Below are positions 42,980 to 50,931 of a DNA stretch of 64,000 bases, in pieces. The notes beneath the pieces were generated by a model. That model was not told the DNA's origin, ran no database searches, and saw nothing but the letters and a program-made list of their open reading frames with translations. The first letter of the stretch is position 1, and each line of letters opens with the position of its first letter. The position numbers were made by a program, and so were the translations under genes. The stretch is from Psychrobacillus sp042944905 (GTDB lineage: Bacteria > Bacillota > Bacilli > Bacillales_A > Planococcaceae): assembly GCF_042944905.1 (NCBI RefSeq), contig NZ_CP168496.1:2170001-2234000 (forward strand). The letters run 5' to 3'.

Positions 42980-43539
42980 CGCCTCAAAGTGTTATACTTA
43001 ATACTCAATTATTGTAGCACATAATAATACCACTATCAAAATAAGAAAAGTGCAAGCGTCCTTTTACGAGCAACTTGTCATTACTATTTCTGGATTGCTT
43101 TGGACGAAACATCGGCTACACTATTACGGAGGAATTTCGTGGCGTGAAGTGACTACTAAAAGATTTTAACGCGGCGGTAAATTTATTTGAGACGAGCTTG
43201 CGAAGGAGCAACTATTTAGAAGCAAATTTATTGAATGACACTTTTTCAGACCTTAGTACTAATTGCAAATGCTTTTAGGAATCAAGAGTCGCTTAACCAT
43301 GTGTATTTATTTACACTTTATGGCACTTCGAGACCAATTACGTTACACCCAAGACCAGTTTAACCTGAATCGAGACCAATTACGTTACACCCGAGACCAA
43401 TTCATCCGAAAGCGAGACTAATTAGAGTTCACTGAAAGACTTTAAACGAGTAGCCGCAGTAGCACTTCTTTTTCTGCGACGAGCTTGCGCAGGAAGGCAA
43501 TTTTTAAAATATTTAACTTCAAGCGCTGTCGACCTAATA
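42980..43539. other. Gene-free stretch between ccpN and glyS with two related blocks
   Basis: No convincing gene. Copy A (about 43150-43203: CTACTAAAAGATTTTAACG to GACGAGCTTGCGAAGGAG) and copy B (about 43427-43494: CACTGAAAGACTTTAAACG to GACGAGCTTGCGCAGGA) share their ends and GACGAGCTTGCG. Copy B begins right where a 21-bp tandem array ends. AAACATCGGCTACACTATTA at 43107-43126 also has an 18/20 match at 18292-18311. Confidence 0.6.
43329..43433. repeat. Array of five 21-bp tandem repeats (array 1)
   Basis: Five 21-bp units begin at 43329, 43350, 43371, 43392 and 43413. Units 1 and 3 are identical (CGAGACCAATTACGTTACACC), and units 2 and 4 resemble each other, so there is a 42-bp higher-order period. 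One plus-strand frame stays open from ATG 43320 to TAA 43421 and encodes RDQLRYT-type heptads, but it has no ribosome site. Confidence 0.9.
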
Positions 43540-43568
43540 TTGCTAAGTAAACAGGCTCATGTTACAAT
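43540..43568 (+). promoter_or_regulatory. SigA-type promoter of glyS
   Basis: TTGCTA (43540-43545), 17 bp, TACAAT (43563-43568). The start near 43575 leaves a T-box leader of about 235 nt. Confidence 0.7.
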
Positions 43569-43574
43569 AGCAAC

Positions 43575-43800
43575 AAATAATAAAGCGTTGAAGAGGATTA
43601 TAAGTACTGTAAAATAAGCGAGTGGTGATAGTGAAAGTCCACGATACAGGAAACGGCAACTCTGAGCTTATGCTTTTAAAGAGGATTGTGTTGAACAATC
43701 AATCGGGGTGGAACCGCGGGTATATAACTCGTCCCCGGGCTAAATTTGCCCGGAGATGAGTTTTTTTTATTGCTCATCTTTAAAAGCATACAAAAAATGG
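43575..43800 (+). ncRNA. T-box riboswitch, glycine type
   Basis: The T-box sequence GGGTGGAACCGCGGG is at 43706-43720. The stem I region has GTGGTGATAG..GTCCACGATACAGG, and GGC at 43655-43657 in the specifier position reads glycine. The terminator is the stem 43728-43740 with 43748-43760, followed by eight Ts. Uncharged tRNA-Gly should bind and allow read-through into glyS. ATGCTTTTAAAGA (43670-43682) is exactly complementary to 43777-43789 beyond the terminator. Confidence 0.93.
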
Positions 43801-43810
43801 AGGTCTACGT

Positions 43811-45193
43811 ATGACAATTTCAATGGAAAAAGTAGTTAGTTTGGCAAAACAAAGAGGATTTGTCTTCCCAGGTTCTGAAATTTATGGTGGTCTGGCAAAC
43901 ACTTGGGATTACGGTCCCCTTGGTGTAGAGCTAAAAAACAATGTTAAAAAAGCTTGGTGGAAAAAGTTTGTGCAAGAATCTCCTTATAATGTCGGTTTGG
44001 ACGCTGCAATATTAATGAATCCAAAAACTTGGGTTGCTTCTGGTCATATCGGAAACTTTAACGATCCTATGATTGACTGCAAAAAGTGTAAATCTCGTCA
44101 TCGCGTCGATAAAATTATCGAAGATGCACTTGATAAAAAAGGAATTGAAATGGTTATTGATGGTCTTTCATTCGAAAAAATGGAAGAGATTATGAAAGAA
44201 CACGATGTTATATGTCCATCATGTGGCGCTTTTGATTACACAGAAATTCGCCAGTTCAACCTTATGTTTAAAACATTCCAAGGCGTGACCGAAGCATCTA
44301 CTAATGAAATCTTTTTGCGTCCTGAAACGGCACAAGGAATATTTGTAAACTACAAAAATGTGCAGCGTTCGATGCGCAAAAAAATGCCTTTCGGAATTGC
44401 GCAAGTAGGAAAAAGTTTCCGTAACGAAATTACTCCTGGTAACTTCACATTCCGTACAAGAGAATTCGAACAAATGGAATTAGAATTTTTCTGTAAGCCA
44501 GGTGAGGATATGGAATGGTTTGAATTCTGGCGTAACTATTGTAAAGAATGGTTATTAAACCTAGGGGTAGCCGAAGATAGTATTCGTTTACGCGATCATT
44601 CTGAAGATGAACTTTCTCATTACTCTAATGCAACAACAGATATCGAATACAAATTCCCATTTGGTTGGGGAGAGCTTTGGGGAATTGCTGATAGAACAGA
44701 CTTTGACTTGAAACAACATATGGAGCATTCAGGAGAAGACTTTAACTATATCGATCCAATTACGAATGAACGATATGTGCCTTATTGCATCGAGCCATCT
44801 TTAGGAGCTGACCGTGTAACCCTTGCATTCCTTTGTGAAGCTTATGATGAAGAGCAATTAGAAGGTGACGATACTCGTACAGTGCTACGTTTCCACCCTG
44901 CTTTGGCTCCTGTTAAGGCAGCAATTTTACCTTTATCGAAAAAGTTATCAGAAGGTGCTTCCTCGTTGTTCTCAGAACTAAGCAAACACTTCATGGTAGA
45001 CTATGATGAATCTCAATCAATTGGTAAACGTTATCGTCGTCAAGATGAAATTGGTACTCCATTCTGTATCACATACGATTTCGATTCAGAAACGGATAAT
45101 CAAGTAACAGTTCGTCACCGTGATTCTATGGAACAAACAAGAATGCCAATTGCTGATGTTAAAGCATATATCGAAAGTCAATTACAATTTTAG
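43811..45193 (+). CDS. glyS: Glycyl-tRNA synthetase, single-subunit (alpha2) type
   Basis: A 460-residue class II synthetase. Motif 1 is around GLANTWDYGPLGVELKNN; motif 2 is FRNEITPGNFTFRTREFEQMELEFF; motif 3 is EPSLGADRVTLAFL; a zinc-finger insertion has CKKCKSRH and CPSCGAF. The anticodon-binding domain is C-terminal. This is the homodimeric form found in staphylococci and eukaryotes, not the alpha2beta2 GlyQ-GlyS of B. subtilis. It lies on the opposite strand from its neighbours, with its own T-box promoter and terminator. RBS ATGGAGG. Confidence 0.97.
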   Translation: MTISMEKVVSLAKQRGFVFPGSEIYGGLANTWDYGPLGVELKNNVKKAWWKKFVQESPYNVGLDAAILMNPKTWVASGHIGNFNDPMIDCKKCKSRHRVDKIIEDALDKKGIEMVIDGLSFEKMEEIMKEHDVICPSCGAFDYTEIRQFNLMFKTFQGVTEASTNEIFLRPETAQGIFVNYKNVQRSMRKKMPFGIAQVGKSFRNEITPGNFTFRTREFEQMELEFFCKPGEDMEWFEFWRNYCKEWLLNLGVAEDSIRLRDHSEDELSHYSNATTDIEYKFPFGWGELWGIADRTDFDLKQHMEHSGEDFNYIDPITNERYVPYCIEPSLGADRVTLAFLCEAYDEEQLEGDDTRTVLRFHPALAPVKAAILPLSKKLSEGASSLFSELSKHFMVDYDESQSIGKRYRRQDEIGTPFCITYDFDSETDNQVTVRHRDSMEQTRMPIADVKAYIESQLQF

Positions 45194-45201
45194 GTTAATT
45201 A

Positions 45202-45235
45202 ATCCTGATCAGACAAAAGTCTGATCAGGATTTTT
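45202..45235 (+). terminator. Terminator of glyS
   Basis: ATCCTGATCAGAC (45202-45214), loop AAAA, GTCTGATCAGGAT (45219-45231), then TTTTG. A 13-bp perfect stem. Confidence 0.92.
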
Positions 45236-45308
45236 GTTTGAATTTGGAGAAACTTAGACAAATGACACCCTGTAGCTTACGGTATTTTCTCTAAGCGCAT
45301 GGAATTTC

Positions 45309-45474
45309 TAGAGGCATATAACTTCTCGGTAGGGGCTTATAGGACAGGTTTAGGGGCACATAGCATCTCTTTAGGGGCGGAGGGATTTTGTAGGGTCATA
45401 TAGCTTCTCAGTAGGGGCTTATAGGACTGGGTTAGGAGCACATAACCCTTCTTTAGGGGCGTATGAAATCGAGC
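45309..45474. repeat. Array of eight 21-bp tandem repeats (array 2)
   Basis: Eight units start with TAGRGGC-type motifs at 45309, 45330, 45351, 45372, 45391, 45412, 45433 and 45454. All are 21 bp except the fourth, which is 19 bp. Units 1-4 match units 5-8 one for one (ATATA, TTATAGGAC, ACATA, then the G-rich unit), so an 82/84-bp block is duplicated. The remaining part of 45194-45547 holds only terminators and degenerate TAG-like sequence. Confidence 0.92.
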
Positions 45475-45524
45475 ACATGGCGGCCTACTATAAGGGAGTT
45501 CCTATTCTTCCGTTTCACTCCATG

Positions 45525-45568
45525 AAAAAAGATCCAAGCAAGAAGAATTACTCTTCTACACTTGGATC
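45525..45568 (-). terminator. Terminator overlapping the recO end
   Basis: GATCCAAG (45531-45538) and CTTGGATC (45561-45568) enclose a second stem (AGAAGA/TCTTCT). On the minus strand TTTTTT follows. The recO stop codon (45550-45548) lies inside the hairpin. Confidence 0.82.
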
Positions 45569-46330
45569 GTTTTTTGGTGTATAAAATTCTGGCGTTTTCT
45601 CCATTTGGTCAAGGAACCCTTGTGACTTTAAGCGTAAACCAACTTGCTCGCTATAAATCGTACGAACAATTTTTTTAATAAAACCCTTTGTTTCTTTTTT
45701 TAGTGTCAGCTTTCCAACTTGATCGATCGGTACTGTATAAAAAGTACGAATAAGTTTGACTTGTGCTGGTGTCAGTCTTATCAAGTATCGATCTATCGAG
45801 AAACATCGATGACATAAAAATCCAATTTGAGCAAAGGAAAATGCAAACTCGCCATCTGTTGCCCCACAATTTACACATTGGTGTAATACGGGATAAATTC
45901 CAGCAGTAGGTAGCAGTTTCCATTCAACAAATAGGCTAATTGCTTCCGGGTCATAGTCTTCCGAAATGGCTTGAAGTGCCTGTTGTAAGATTGTAAATAG
46001 ATGGGGTTTCGGAGATTCATCATCGATTAGCTTATCTACTAATTCCATAATAAAGCTAGCATAAGCAGTAGTGAAAATATCTTCACGAATCGACCGCATA
46101 GAATCAATGATTTCTCCTTGTTGAAGAGTACCCATACCTCTCCCTTGTTGCACTAAAAAATAGGCGTATGTAAACGGCTGCGAAATGGAGGCTAAACGAC
46201 TCGTGGGCTTTTTCGCTCCACGAGCCATTGCTGCTCTTTTTCCAAGTTCTCTAGAAAAAATGGTCACAATCTTATCCGTTTCCCCATATGAAGAAGCTCG
46301 CAAGACTATTCCCTCTACTTTTTGGAGCAA
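45548..46330 (-). CDS. recO: DNA repair protein RecO
   Basis: A 260-residue protein with an N-terminal OB fold (MLQKVEGIVLRASSYGETDKIVTIFSRELGKRAAMARGAKKPTSRL) and a C-terminal zinc-binding part CVNCGATDGEFAF...GFLCHRC (four cysteines). RecO anneals ssDNA and loads RecA with RecR. It starts at TTG 46330 with AAGGGAAGG upstream, 54 bp after era. The small yqzL gene that lies between era and recO in B. subtilis is absent. Confidence 0.94.
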   Translation of the reverse strand: MLQKVEGIVLRASSYGETDKIVTIFSRELGKRAAMARGAKKPTSRLASISQPFTYAYFLVQQGRGMGTLQQGEIIDSMRSIREDIFTTAYASFIMELVDKLIDDESPKPHLFTILQQALQAISEDYDPEAISLFVEWKLLPTAGIYPVLHQCVNCGATDGEFAFSFAQIGFLCHRCFSIDRYLIRLTPAQVKLIRTFYTVPIDQVGKLTLKKETKGFIKKIVRTIYSEQVGLRLKSQGFLDQMEKTPEFYTPKNDPSVEE

Positions 46331-46384
46331 TCGCCTTCCCTTCCTTCTTTATCATCTGTGCAAACCTCAGCGTTTTCGAATTTC

Positions 46385-47305
46385 TTAATATTCGTCATCT
46401 CTAAATCCGTAATCTCTTAATTGAGCGGATTTATTGCGCCAATCTTTTTGCACTTTTACCCATAACTCCAAGAAAACTTTCGTTCCAAGTAGCATTTCAA
46501 TATCTTGGCGGGCTCTGATTCCAACTTCTTTCAGCAAAGCTCCTTTTTTCCCAATTACAATTCCTTTTTGGGAATCTCTTTCTACTACAATTGTTGCCAT
46601 CACTCGGATCATGTCTTTCTCGGTATCTTCTTCTTTTTTAATTTTATCAATGATTACCGCTATTGAATGCGGAATTTCTTCACGTGTCAAATGGAGTACT
46701 TTTTCTCGGATTAACTCCGAAATGATGAAACGTTCTGGATGGTCTGTCACTTGATCTGCTGGATAATATTGTGGACCTTCCGGTAAATACTTTTGAATCG
46801 TTTCGAGTAATCTATCTACATTGTTTCCTTGAAGCGCTGAGATAGGAATTATTTCAGCAAAGTCATATTTGGTTTTGTAGGAATTGATAATATTAATTAA
46901 TTCATCAGGGTGCACTTGATCAATTTTATTGATGACAAGAAAAACAGGTGTCTCATTGTTTTCTAGCATATCCATGATCAATTCATCAATTTTTCCTCTT
47001 GGTTCTGTTGCGTTGACCATGAAAATAATGACATCCACTTCACGCAATGTATTTTTGGCCACTTTCAACATGAAATCCCCAAGTTTATGTTTTGGTATAT
47101 GAATACCAGGTGTGTCGATAAAAATCATTTGGCTTTTTTCTAACGTTAGAACACCTTGCACTTTGTTACGAGTCGTTTGGGGTTTATCACTCATTATCGC
47201 AATTTTTTGTCCTACAACTCGATTTAAAAAGGTTGACTTTCCAACGTTTGGTCTTCCGATAATGGAGATAAATCCTGATTTAAAACCGGCATTATTTTGT
47301 TGCAT
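46385..47305 (-). CDS. era: Ribosome assembly GTPase Era
   Basis: A 306-residue GTPase with G1 GRPNVGKS (about 17-24), G2/G3 DTPGIH, G4 NKID and G5 SAL, and a C-terminal KH domain (GIVIGKKGALLKEVGIRARQDIEMLLG). It binds the 3' end of 16S rRNA during 30S maturation. The start ATG 47305 follows GGAGGATTTAG; it overlaps the cdd end by 14 bp. Confidence 0.97.
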   Translation of the reverse strand: MQQNNAGFKSGFISIIGRPNVGKSTFLNRVVGQKIAIMSDKPQTTRNKVQGVLTLEKSQMIFIDTPGIHIPKHKLGDFMLKVAKNTLREVDVIIFMVNATEPRGKIDELIMDMLENNETPVFLVINKIDQVHPDELINIINSYKTKYDFAEIIPISALQGNNVDRLLETIQKYLPEGPQYYPADQVTDHPERFIISELIREKVLHLTREEIPHSIAVIIDKIKKEEDTEKDMIRVMATIVVERDSQKGIVIGKKGALLKEVGIRARQDIEMLLGTKVFLELWVKVQKDWRNKSAQLRDYGFRDDEY

Positions 47306-47699
47306 AGTCTAAATCCTCCGTTGTAAAAGCACCTGGTAACAGTTCTGAAACTGTTGTTTCTAATACATTTCCATTTAAGTTGGTTAAATAGACCGGCATA
47401 TTACCATCACAAAACTCCGCTAACACTTGTCTGCAAGCGCCACATGGAGAGACTGGCCCTTCCGTATCTGCAACTACAGCAATTGCAGCAAAACTATTCT
47501 TTCCTTCTGAAACAGCTTTGAATACTGCTGTTCGTTCTGCACAGTTTGTTAATCCAAATGATGCATTTTCAATATTACAACCATGGATAACTTCTCCATC
47601 TTTCGTTAAAAGCGCTGCTCCTACAGGAAATTTAGAATAAGGTACATACGCTTTCTCTCTAGCTGTTTTGGAAGCTTCCATTAATTTTTCTTTATTCAA
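47292..47699 (-). CDS. cdd: Cytidine deaminase
   Basis: A 135-residue enzyme, tetrameric class. The zinc site uses CNIENASFGLTNCAERTA (Cys53 with catalytic Glu) and PCGACRQ. It deaminates cytidine and deoxycytidine. I use TTG 47699 after AGAGGTG, since B. subtilis Cdd begins at the same point; the upstream in-frame extension to 47732 overlaps dgkA by 22 bp. Confidence 0.95.
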   Translation of the reverse strand: MNKEKLMEASKTAREKAYVPYSKFPVGAALLTKDGEVIHGCNIENASFGLTNCAERTAVFKAVSEGKNSFAAIAVVADTEGPVSPCGACRQVLAEFCDGNMPVYLTNLNGNVLETTVSELLPGAFTTEDLDYATK

Positions 47700-47710
47700 T
47701 CTTTTCACCT

Positions 47711-48076
47711 CTAAAATATGATTCCCCACCATTTGGGGATAAAAATAATAAAACCGACAATAGCACTACATATTGCATAGACGAGGCATGCACCTGCTGC
47801 TAAATCCTTTGCATGTAAAGCAAGCTGGTGAAAGTCGGGTGATGCTAGATCTACTACTCGCTCAATAGACGCATTTACTAATTCTATCATGAACATGCCA
47901 CTTATTAATATAATTATGATTATCCATTCAAAACTTGATAATCCAGTTAATATACTTGCAAGCAATACAATCATTGCGGCTAATAAATGAAACCGGAAAT
48001 TTTGTTCACTTTTTATGACGTGCAATATTCCATGAGTCGCATATTTAAACGATTTCAGAAACTTAGGAATGTCCAT
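47711..48076 (-). CDS. dgkA: Diacylglycerol/undecaprenol kinase, DgkA family
   Basis: A 121-residue membrane protein with three helices (about 30-48, 50-68, 92-115) and the family signature ELVNASIERVVDL (Glu and Asn bind Mg-ATP). In Bacillales this enzyme mainly phosphorylates undecaprenol. The start is uncertain: ATG 48076 or a GTG at 48085, both inside the ybeY end and both with weak ribosome sites, so coupling to ybeY is likely. Confidence 0.9.
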   Translation of the reverse strand: MDIPKFLKSFKYATHGILHVIKSEQNFRFHLLAAMIVLLASILTGLSSFEWIIIIILISGMFMIELVNASIERVVDLASPDFHQLALHAKDLAAGACLVYAICSAIVGFIIFIPKWWGIIF

Positions 48077-48548
48077 GGCCTTCACGTTTCAAACCAAAAG
48101 CTTGTAGTATTGTTTCTTGTAGACCGAACATTATTTTTTCTTCATCTTTCGTCCCGTGATCGTAACCAAGGAGATGTAAAAAACCATGCACAGCTAAAAA
48201 GCAAAGCTCTCTTTCAACTGTATGAGCATATGATTCTGCTTGTTCGTTCGCACGTTCTACAGAAATAACGATGTCTCCCAAAAGCGTCGGGATATCGGCA
48301 TCTTTTATCTCTATCTCTCCATCACCCATTTCTTCCATAGCAAATGAAATCACATCGGTAGGAACATCTTTCTTTCGATACGTGCGATTGATTTCTTGAA
48401 TAGCATCGTTTGTAACAAACGTCACACTAACTTCACTTCCACCTTTTACCTTTTGCTGTTCTGCTGTAAATTGCAATACTTTTCCCACAAGTTCAATCGT
48501 TTGTTCAGCTAATGTATTTGTCTCATCCATTACATCAATTTCTAGCAT
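48063..48548 (-). CDS. ybeY: Endoribonuclease YbeY
   Basis: A 161-residue metalloprotein with the zinc motif HGFLHLLGYDH (H-x3-H-x5-H, near residue 127) and the conserved NRTYRKKDVPTDVISFAM. It acts in 16S rRNA 3'-end maturation and ribosome quality control. The start ATG 48548 follows AAAGGTGGTACG. It lies 20 bp after pgpH and overlaps dgkA. Confidence 0.95.
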   Translation of the reverse strand: MLEIDVMDETNTLAEQTIELVGKVLQFTAEQQKVKGGSEVSVTFVTNDAIQEINRTYRKKDVPTDVISFAMEEMGDGEIEIKDADIPTLLGDIVISVERANEQAESYAHTVERELCFLAVHGFLHLLGYDHGTKDEEKIMFGLQETILQAFGLKREGHGHS

Positions 48549-48568
48549 TCTCGTACCACCTTTATTTT

Positions 48569-50680
48569 TTATTTTGGATACTCTATTCTTGAATGAAAAA
48601 TACCATTCATTGTAGTATAGAAGCTCTCTTTTATTTGCTTTATTTCACGCAAGGATAAATCACATTCATCGAACTGTCCATCTTGAAGCTTATCTTTAAC
48701 AATTGATTCGATTAGTGCATGTACTTTTTCTGCACTTGGTTCTTTCATAGAACGAACTGCAGCCTCTATACTATCCGCTACCGAAATAATGGCATTTTCC
48801 TTTGTTTGCGGTTTTGGGCCAGTATACCTAAAATCTTGTTCTTTTACTTTATCATTTTGTTCATTCGCTTTGTAATAAAAGAACTTCAACAAGCTTGTCC
48901 CATGATGTTGTTCTGCAACATCCACAATTTCTTTCGGCATTTTATGCTTGCGTAGAATATTAGCTCCATCCATTGCATGAGCAATAATAATATCACGACT
49001 TGCTTCGGGAGGTAAATTATCATGTGGATTATACCCATTCATTTGATTTTCAATAAAAAAGCCGGGCCTTTTCGTTTTTCCAATATCATGATAATAGCAG
49101 CTAACTCTCGCTAACAAGCCATTAGCTCCTATTGCCTCGCAAGCGGCTTCTGCTAAGTTTGCAACCATTACACTATGATGATATGTTCCTGGTGTTTCTG
49201 TTAATATTTTCTTTAGTAAAGGATGGTTAGGATTTGATAATTCAATTAGTTTCATCGTAGATAGAATTCCAAATGCCGATTCAAAAAACGGCAATATTCC
49301 GATTGTTAAAGCACCTGATAAAATACCTGATAATATGGCTGCTCCAAAATAAAATAGTAAGTCTGTTAAACCATATGTCGTTTTTGACATTAATAAATAA
49401 AAAACGATAAAAACTATGTTAACAGATGCAACGATTAAACTGGAACGAAGAATTTGAGAATTATTCCGCATTCTTTGCAATGCAAAGATCCCTGAAATCC
49501 CACCAAATAAAATATATAACGAGATTTCCATTTGAAATACATTGGTATAACCTTCTTGAAATATAAATCCTGCATAAGCTGCAATAATAATGGTCGTGAT
49601 AAAAGCCATTCGTTCATTTACCAAAAGATATACGAGCATCGACACAATGGCTGTTGGAAAAATAAAAGCGATCACAACATCGAAATTATAAGCTATAAAC
49701 TGTAAAACATTCATCATAAGAACAGATATAAATAAACTAAACAGAACAACGAGTAAGGACTTCGAACTTTCGATCGTTTTATCCTTTCCATTTATCGTTT
49801 GAACATACAAAACCCACATAGTTAACAATACAAATAATGCCACTCCAACGATAGGTTTATAAGAAAATTTATTTGTAAGCATTCCTAAAAGCTTCAGTTG
49901 TCTATAAACTTCGCGATCAATGATTTCACCTTTTTGTACGAGGATTTGCCCTTGTAAAATTCTTGTTGGATCAACACTTGCTTTGGCTTGCTCTATTCGT
50001 AGTTCGGTTAGTTCCTTATTTTCAATGTCTGTTTCGACAATGCTAAAACGAGCAATGGACACAAGCGCGTTCATATATGAATGCGAATAATCAAAGGATT
50101 TTCTAACTTTTTCCTCTAATTCTTTTTTCTTTTCAGGAATATTTTCTAATCGAATCCTTTCACCTAAAGTCTCTTTTACTAAAGAAACTATCGTTTCGCT
50201 AGATTGAGTTAGCATAGTAGGACTTTGGCTAAGGAGCGTTGTTAAAGCATCGTCACTTAAATACACATTACTTGCATTATCAGCAATTTTCTCCATTTCT
50301 TTTTTTAACTTATTGACTTGACTAGGTCTACTTTCCATTTCCTCTGCTGGGATCGCTTCTTTTTTGATTTCTATAACACTATCGAATATAGATCGAATAA
50401 TCGCTGCTTGATTATCCGCGGTTTCTTCTTGAAATTGATAATAAGGTTGAATTTCTGCTGCTACTTTTTCACGTTCTTGTTCTGTTTTGACGCTATCTTC
50501 CATTGTTTTGACGGATCTAATGGTTTCAGGAGATAACTGAAATTCTTTAATATCGTATGTATTTTCCTTTACATTCCCTATTAACAATAAAAACATAATA
50601 ATAGCAGTAATAGAAATAATAATTAAAGGGAGATGCTTATAATTGCTCCACTGCTTCATTTTCAATAAGATAGAATTCAC
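48569..50680 (-). CDS. pgpH: 7TM-HD domain cyclic-di-AMP phosphodiesterase PgpH-like (YqfF)
   Basis: A 703-residue protein. An N-terminal helix and a large extracellular domain (about 40-270) are followed by seven membrane helices (about 275-460) and a cytosolic HD domain with HHSVMVANLAEAA, YYHDIGKTKRP, IIAHAMDG and VAEQHHG metal ligands. PgpH-type enzymes degrade the second messenger c-di-AMP. The start is GTG 50680 with GGGAGATGAGA upstream. Confidence 0.93.
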   Translation of the reverse strand: MNSILLKMKQWSNYKHLPLIIISITAIIMFLLLIGNVKENTYDIKEFQLSPETIRSVKTMEDSVKTEQEREKVAAEIQPYYQFQEETADNQAAIIRSIFDSVIEIKKEAIPAEEMESRPSQVNKLKKEMEKIADNASNVYLSDDALTTLLSQSPTMLTQSSETIVSLVKETLGERIRLENIPEKKKELEEKVRKSFDYSHSYMNALVSIARFSIVETDIENKELTELRIEQAKASVDPTRILQGQILVQKGEIIDREVYRQLKLLGMLTNKFSYKPIVGVALFVLLTMWVLYVQTINGKDKTIESSKSLLVVLFSLFISVLMMNVLQFIAYNFDVVIAFIFPTAIVSMLVYLLVNERMAFITTIIIAAYAGFIFQEGYTNVFQMEISLYILFGGISGIFALQRMRNNSQILRSSLIVASVNIVFIVFYLLMSKTTYGLTDLLFYFGAAILSGILSGALTIGILPFFESAFGILSTMKLIELSNPNHPLLKKILTETPGTYHHSVMVANLAEAACEAIGANGLLARVSCYYHDIGKTKRPGFFIENQMNGYNPHDNLPPEASRDIIIAHAMDGANILRKHKMPKEIVDVAEQHHGTSLLKFFYYKANEQNDKVKEQDFRYTGPKPQTKENAIISVADSIEAAVRSMKEPSAEKVHALIESIVKDKLQDGQFDECDLSLREIKQIKESFYTTMNGIFHSRIEYPK

Positions 50681-50820
50681 TTTACTCTCATCTCCCTTAT
50701 TACTAGTAAATTCATTATACCTTACTTTTAGATTGATATAAAAATAATTCCAAAATTACGTAAGAAAAAAGCATGTGCCATTTAGTGCATACTGTCTTCA
50801 GTATTCCCTAGGGAACTTTT

Positions 50821-50902
50821 GCGGAGTACACTCGTATTGGCAGTGAACGCTATCGCATAGGCGGAAAGTGCTCTCGTATTGGCGGTGGAGTGCTCTAGAA
50901 AC
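50821..50902. repeat. Short array of 21-bp tandem repeats (array 3)
   Basis: Units begin at 50821 (19 bp), 50840 (21 bp), 50861 (21 bp) and 50882 (about 21 bp, degenerate). Consensus GCGGARAGTGCTCTCGTATTG. It lies in the gene-free gap between pgpH and phoH, just after the phoH terminator. The rest of that gap (50681-50820) shows nothing clear. Array 3 is unrelated in sequence to arrays 1 and 2. Confidence 0.85.
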
Positions 50903-50931
50903 AAAAACAGCAACCGATTAGGGCTGCTGTT
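50903..50931 (-). terminator. Terminator overlapping the phoH end
   Basis: On the minus strand, AACAGCAGCC (50931-50922) pairs with GGTTGCTGTT (50915-50906) with one G-U pair, and TTT follows. The 5' half of the stem is the last four phoH codons. Confidence 0.78.

Noticed and set aside
43320..43421. 33-residue open frame in array 1 as a peptide gene
   Set aside because: No Shine-Dalgarno sequence or promoter, and an open frame is expected by chance when a 21-bp unit is repeated.
46331..46384. yqzL between era and recO
   Set aside because: The gap is only 54 bp and encodes no small open frame.
48569..50680. PgpH-like protein as a phosphatidylglycerophosphatase
   Set aside because: The 7TM-HD architecture matches c-di-AMP phosphodiesterases; no lipid phosphatase motif is seen.
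43329..50902. 21-bp arrays as CRISPR arrays
   Set aside because: Units are head to tail with no spacers, they are too short for CRISPR repeats, and no cas genes are present.
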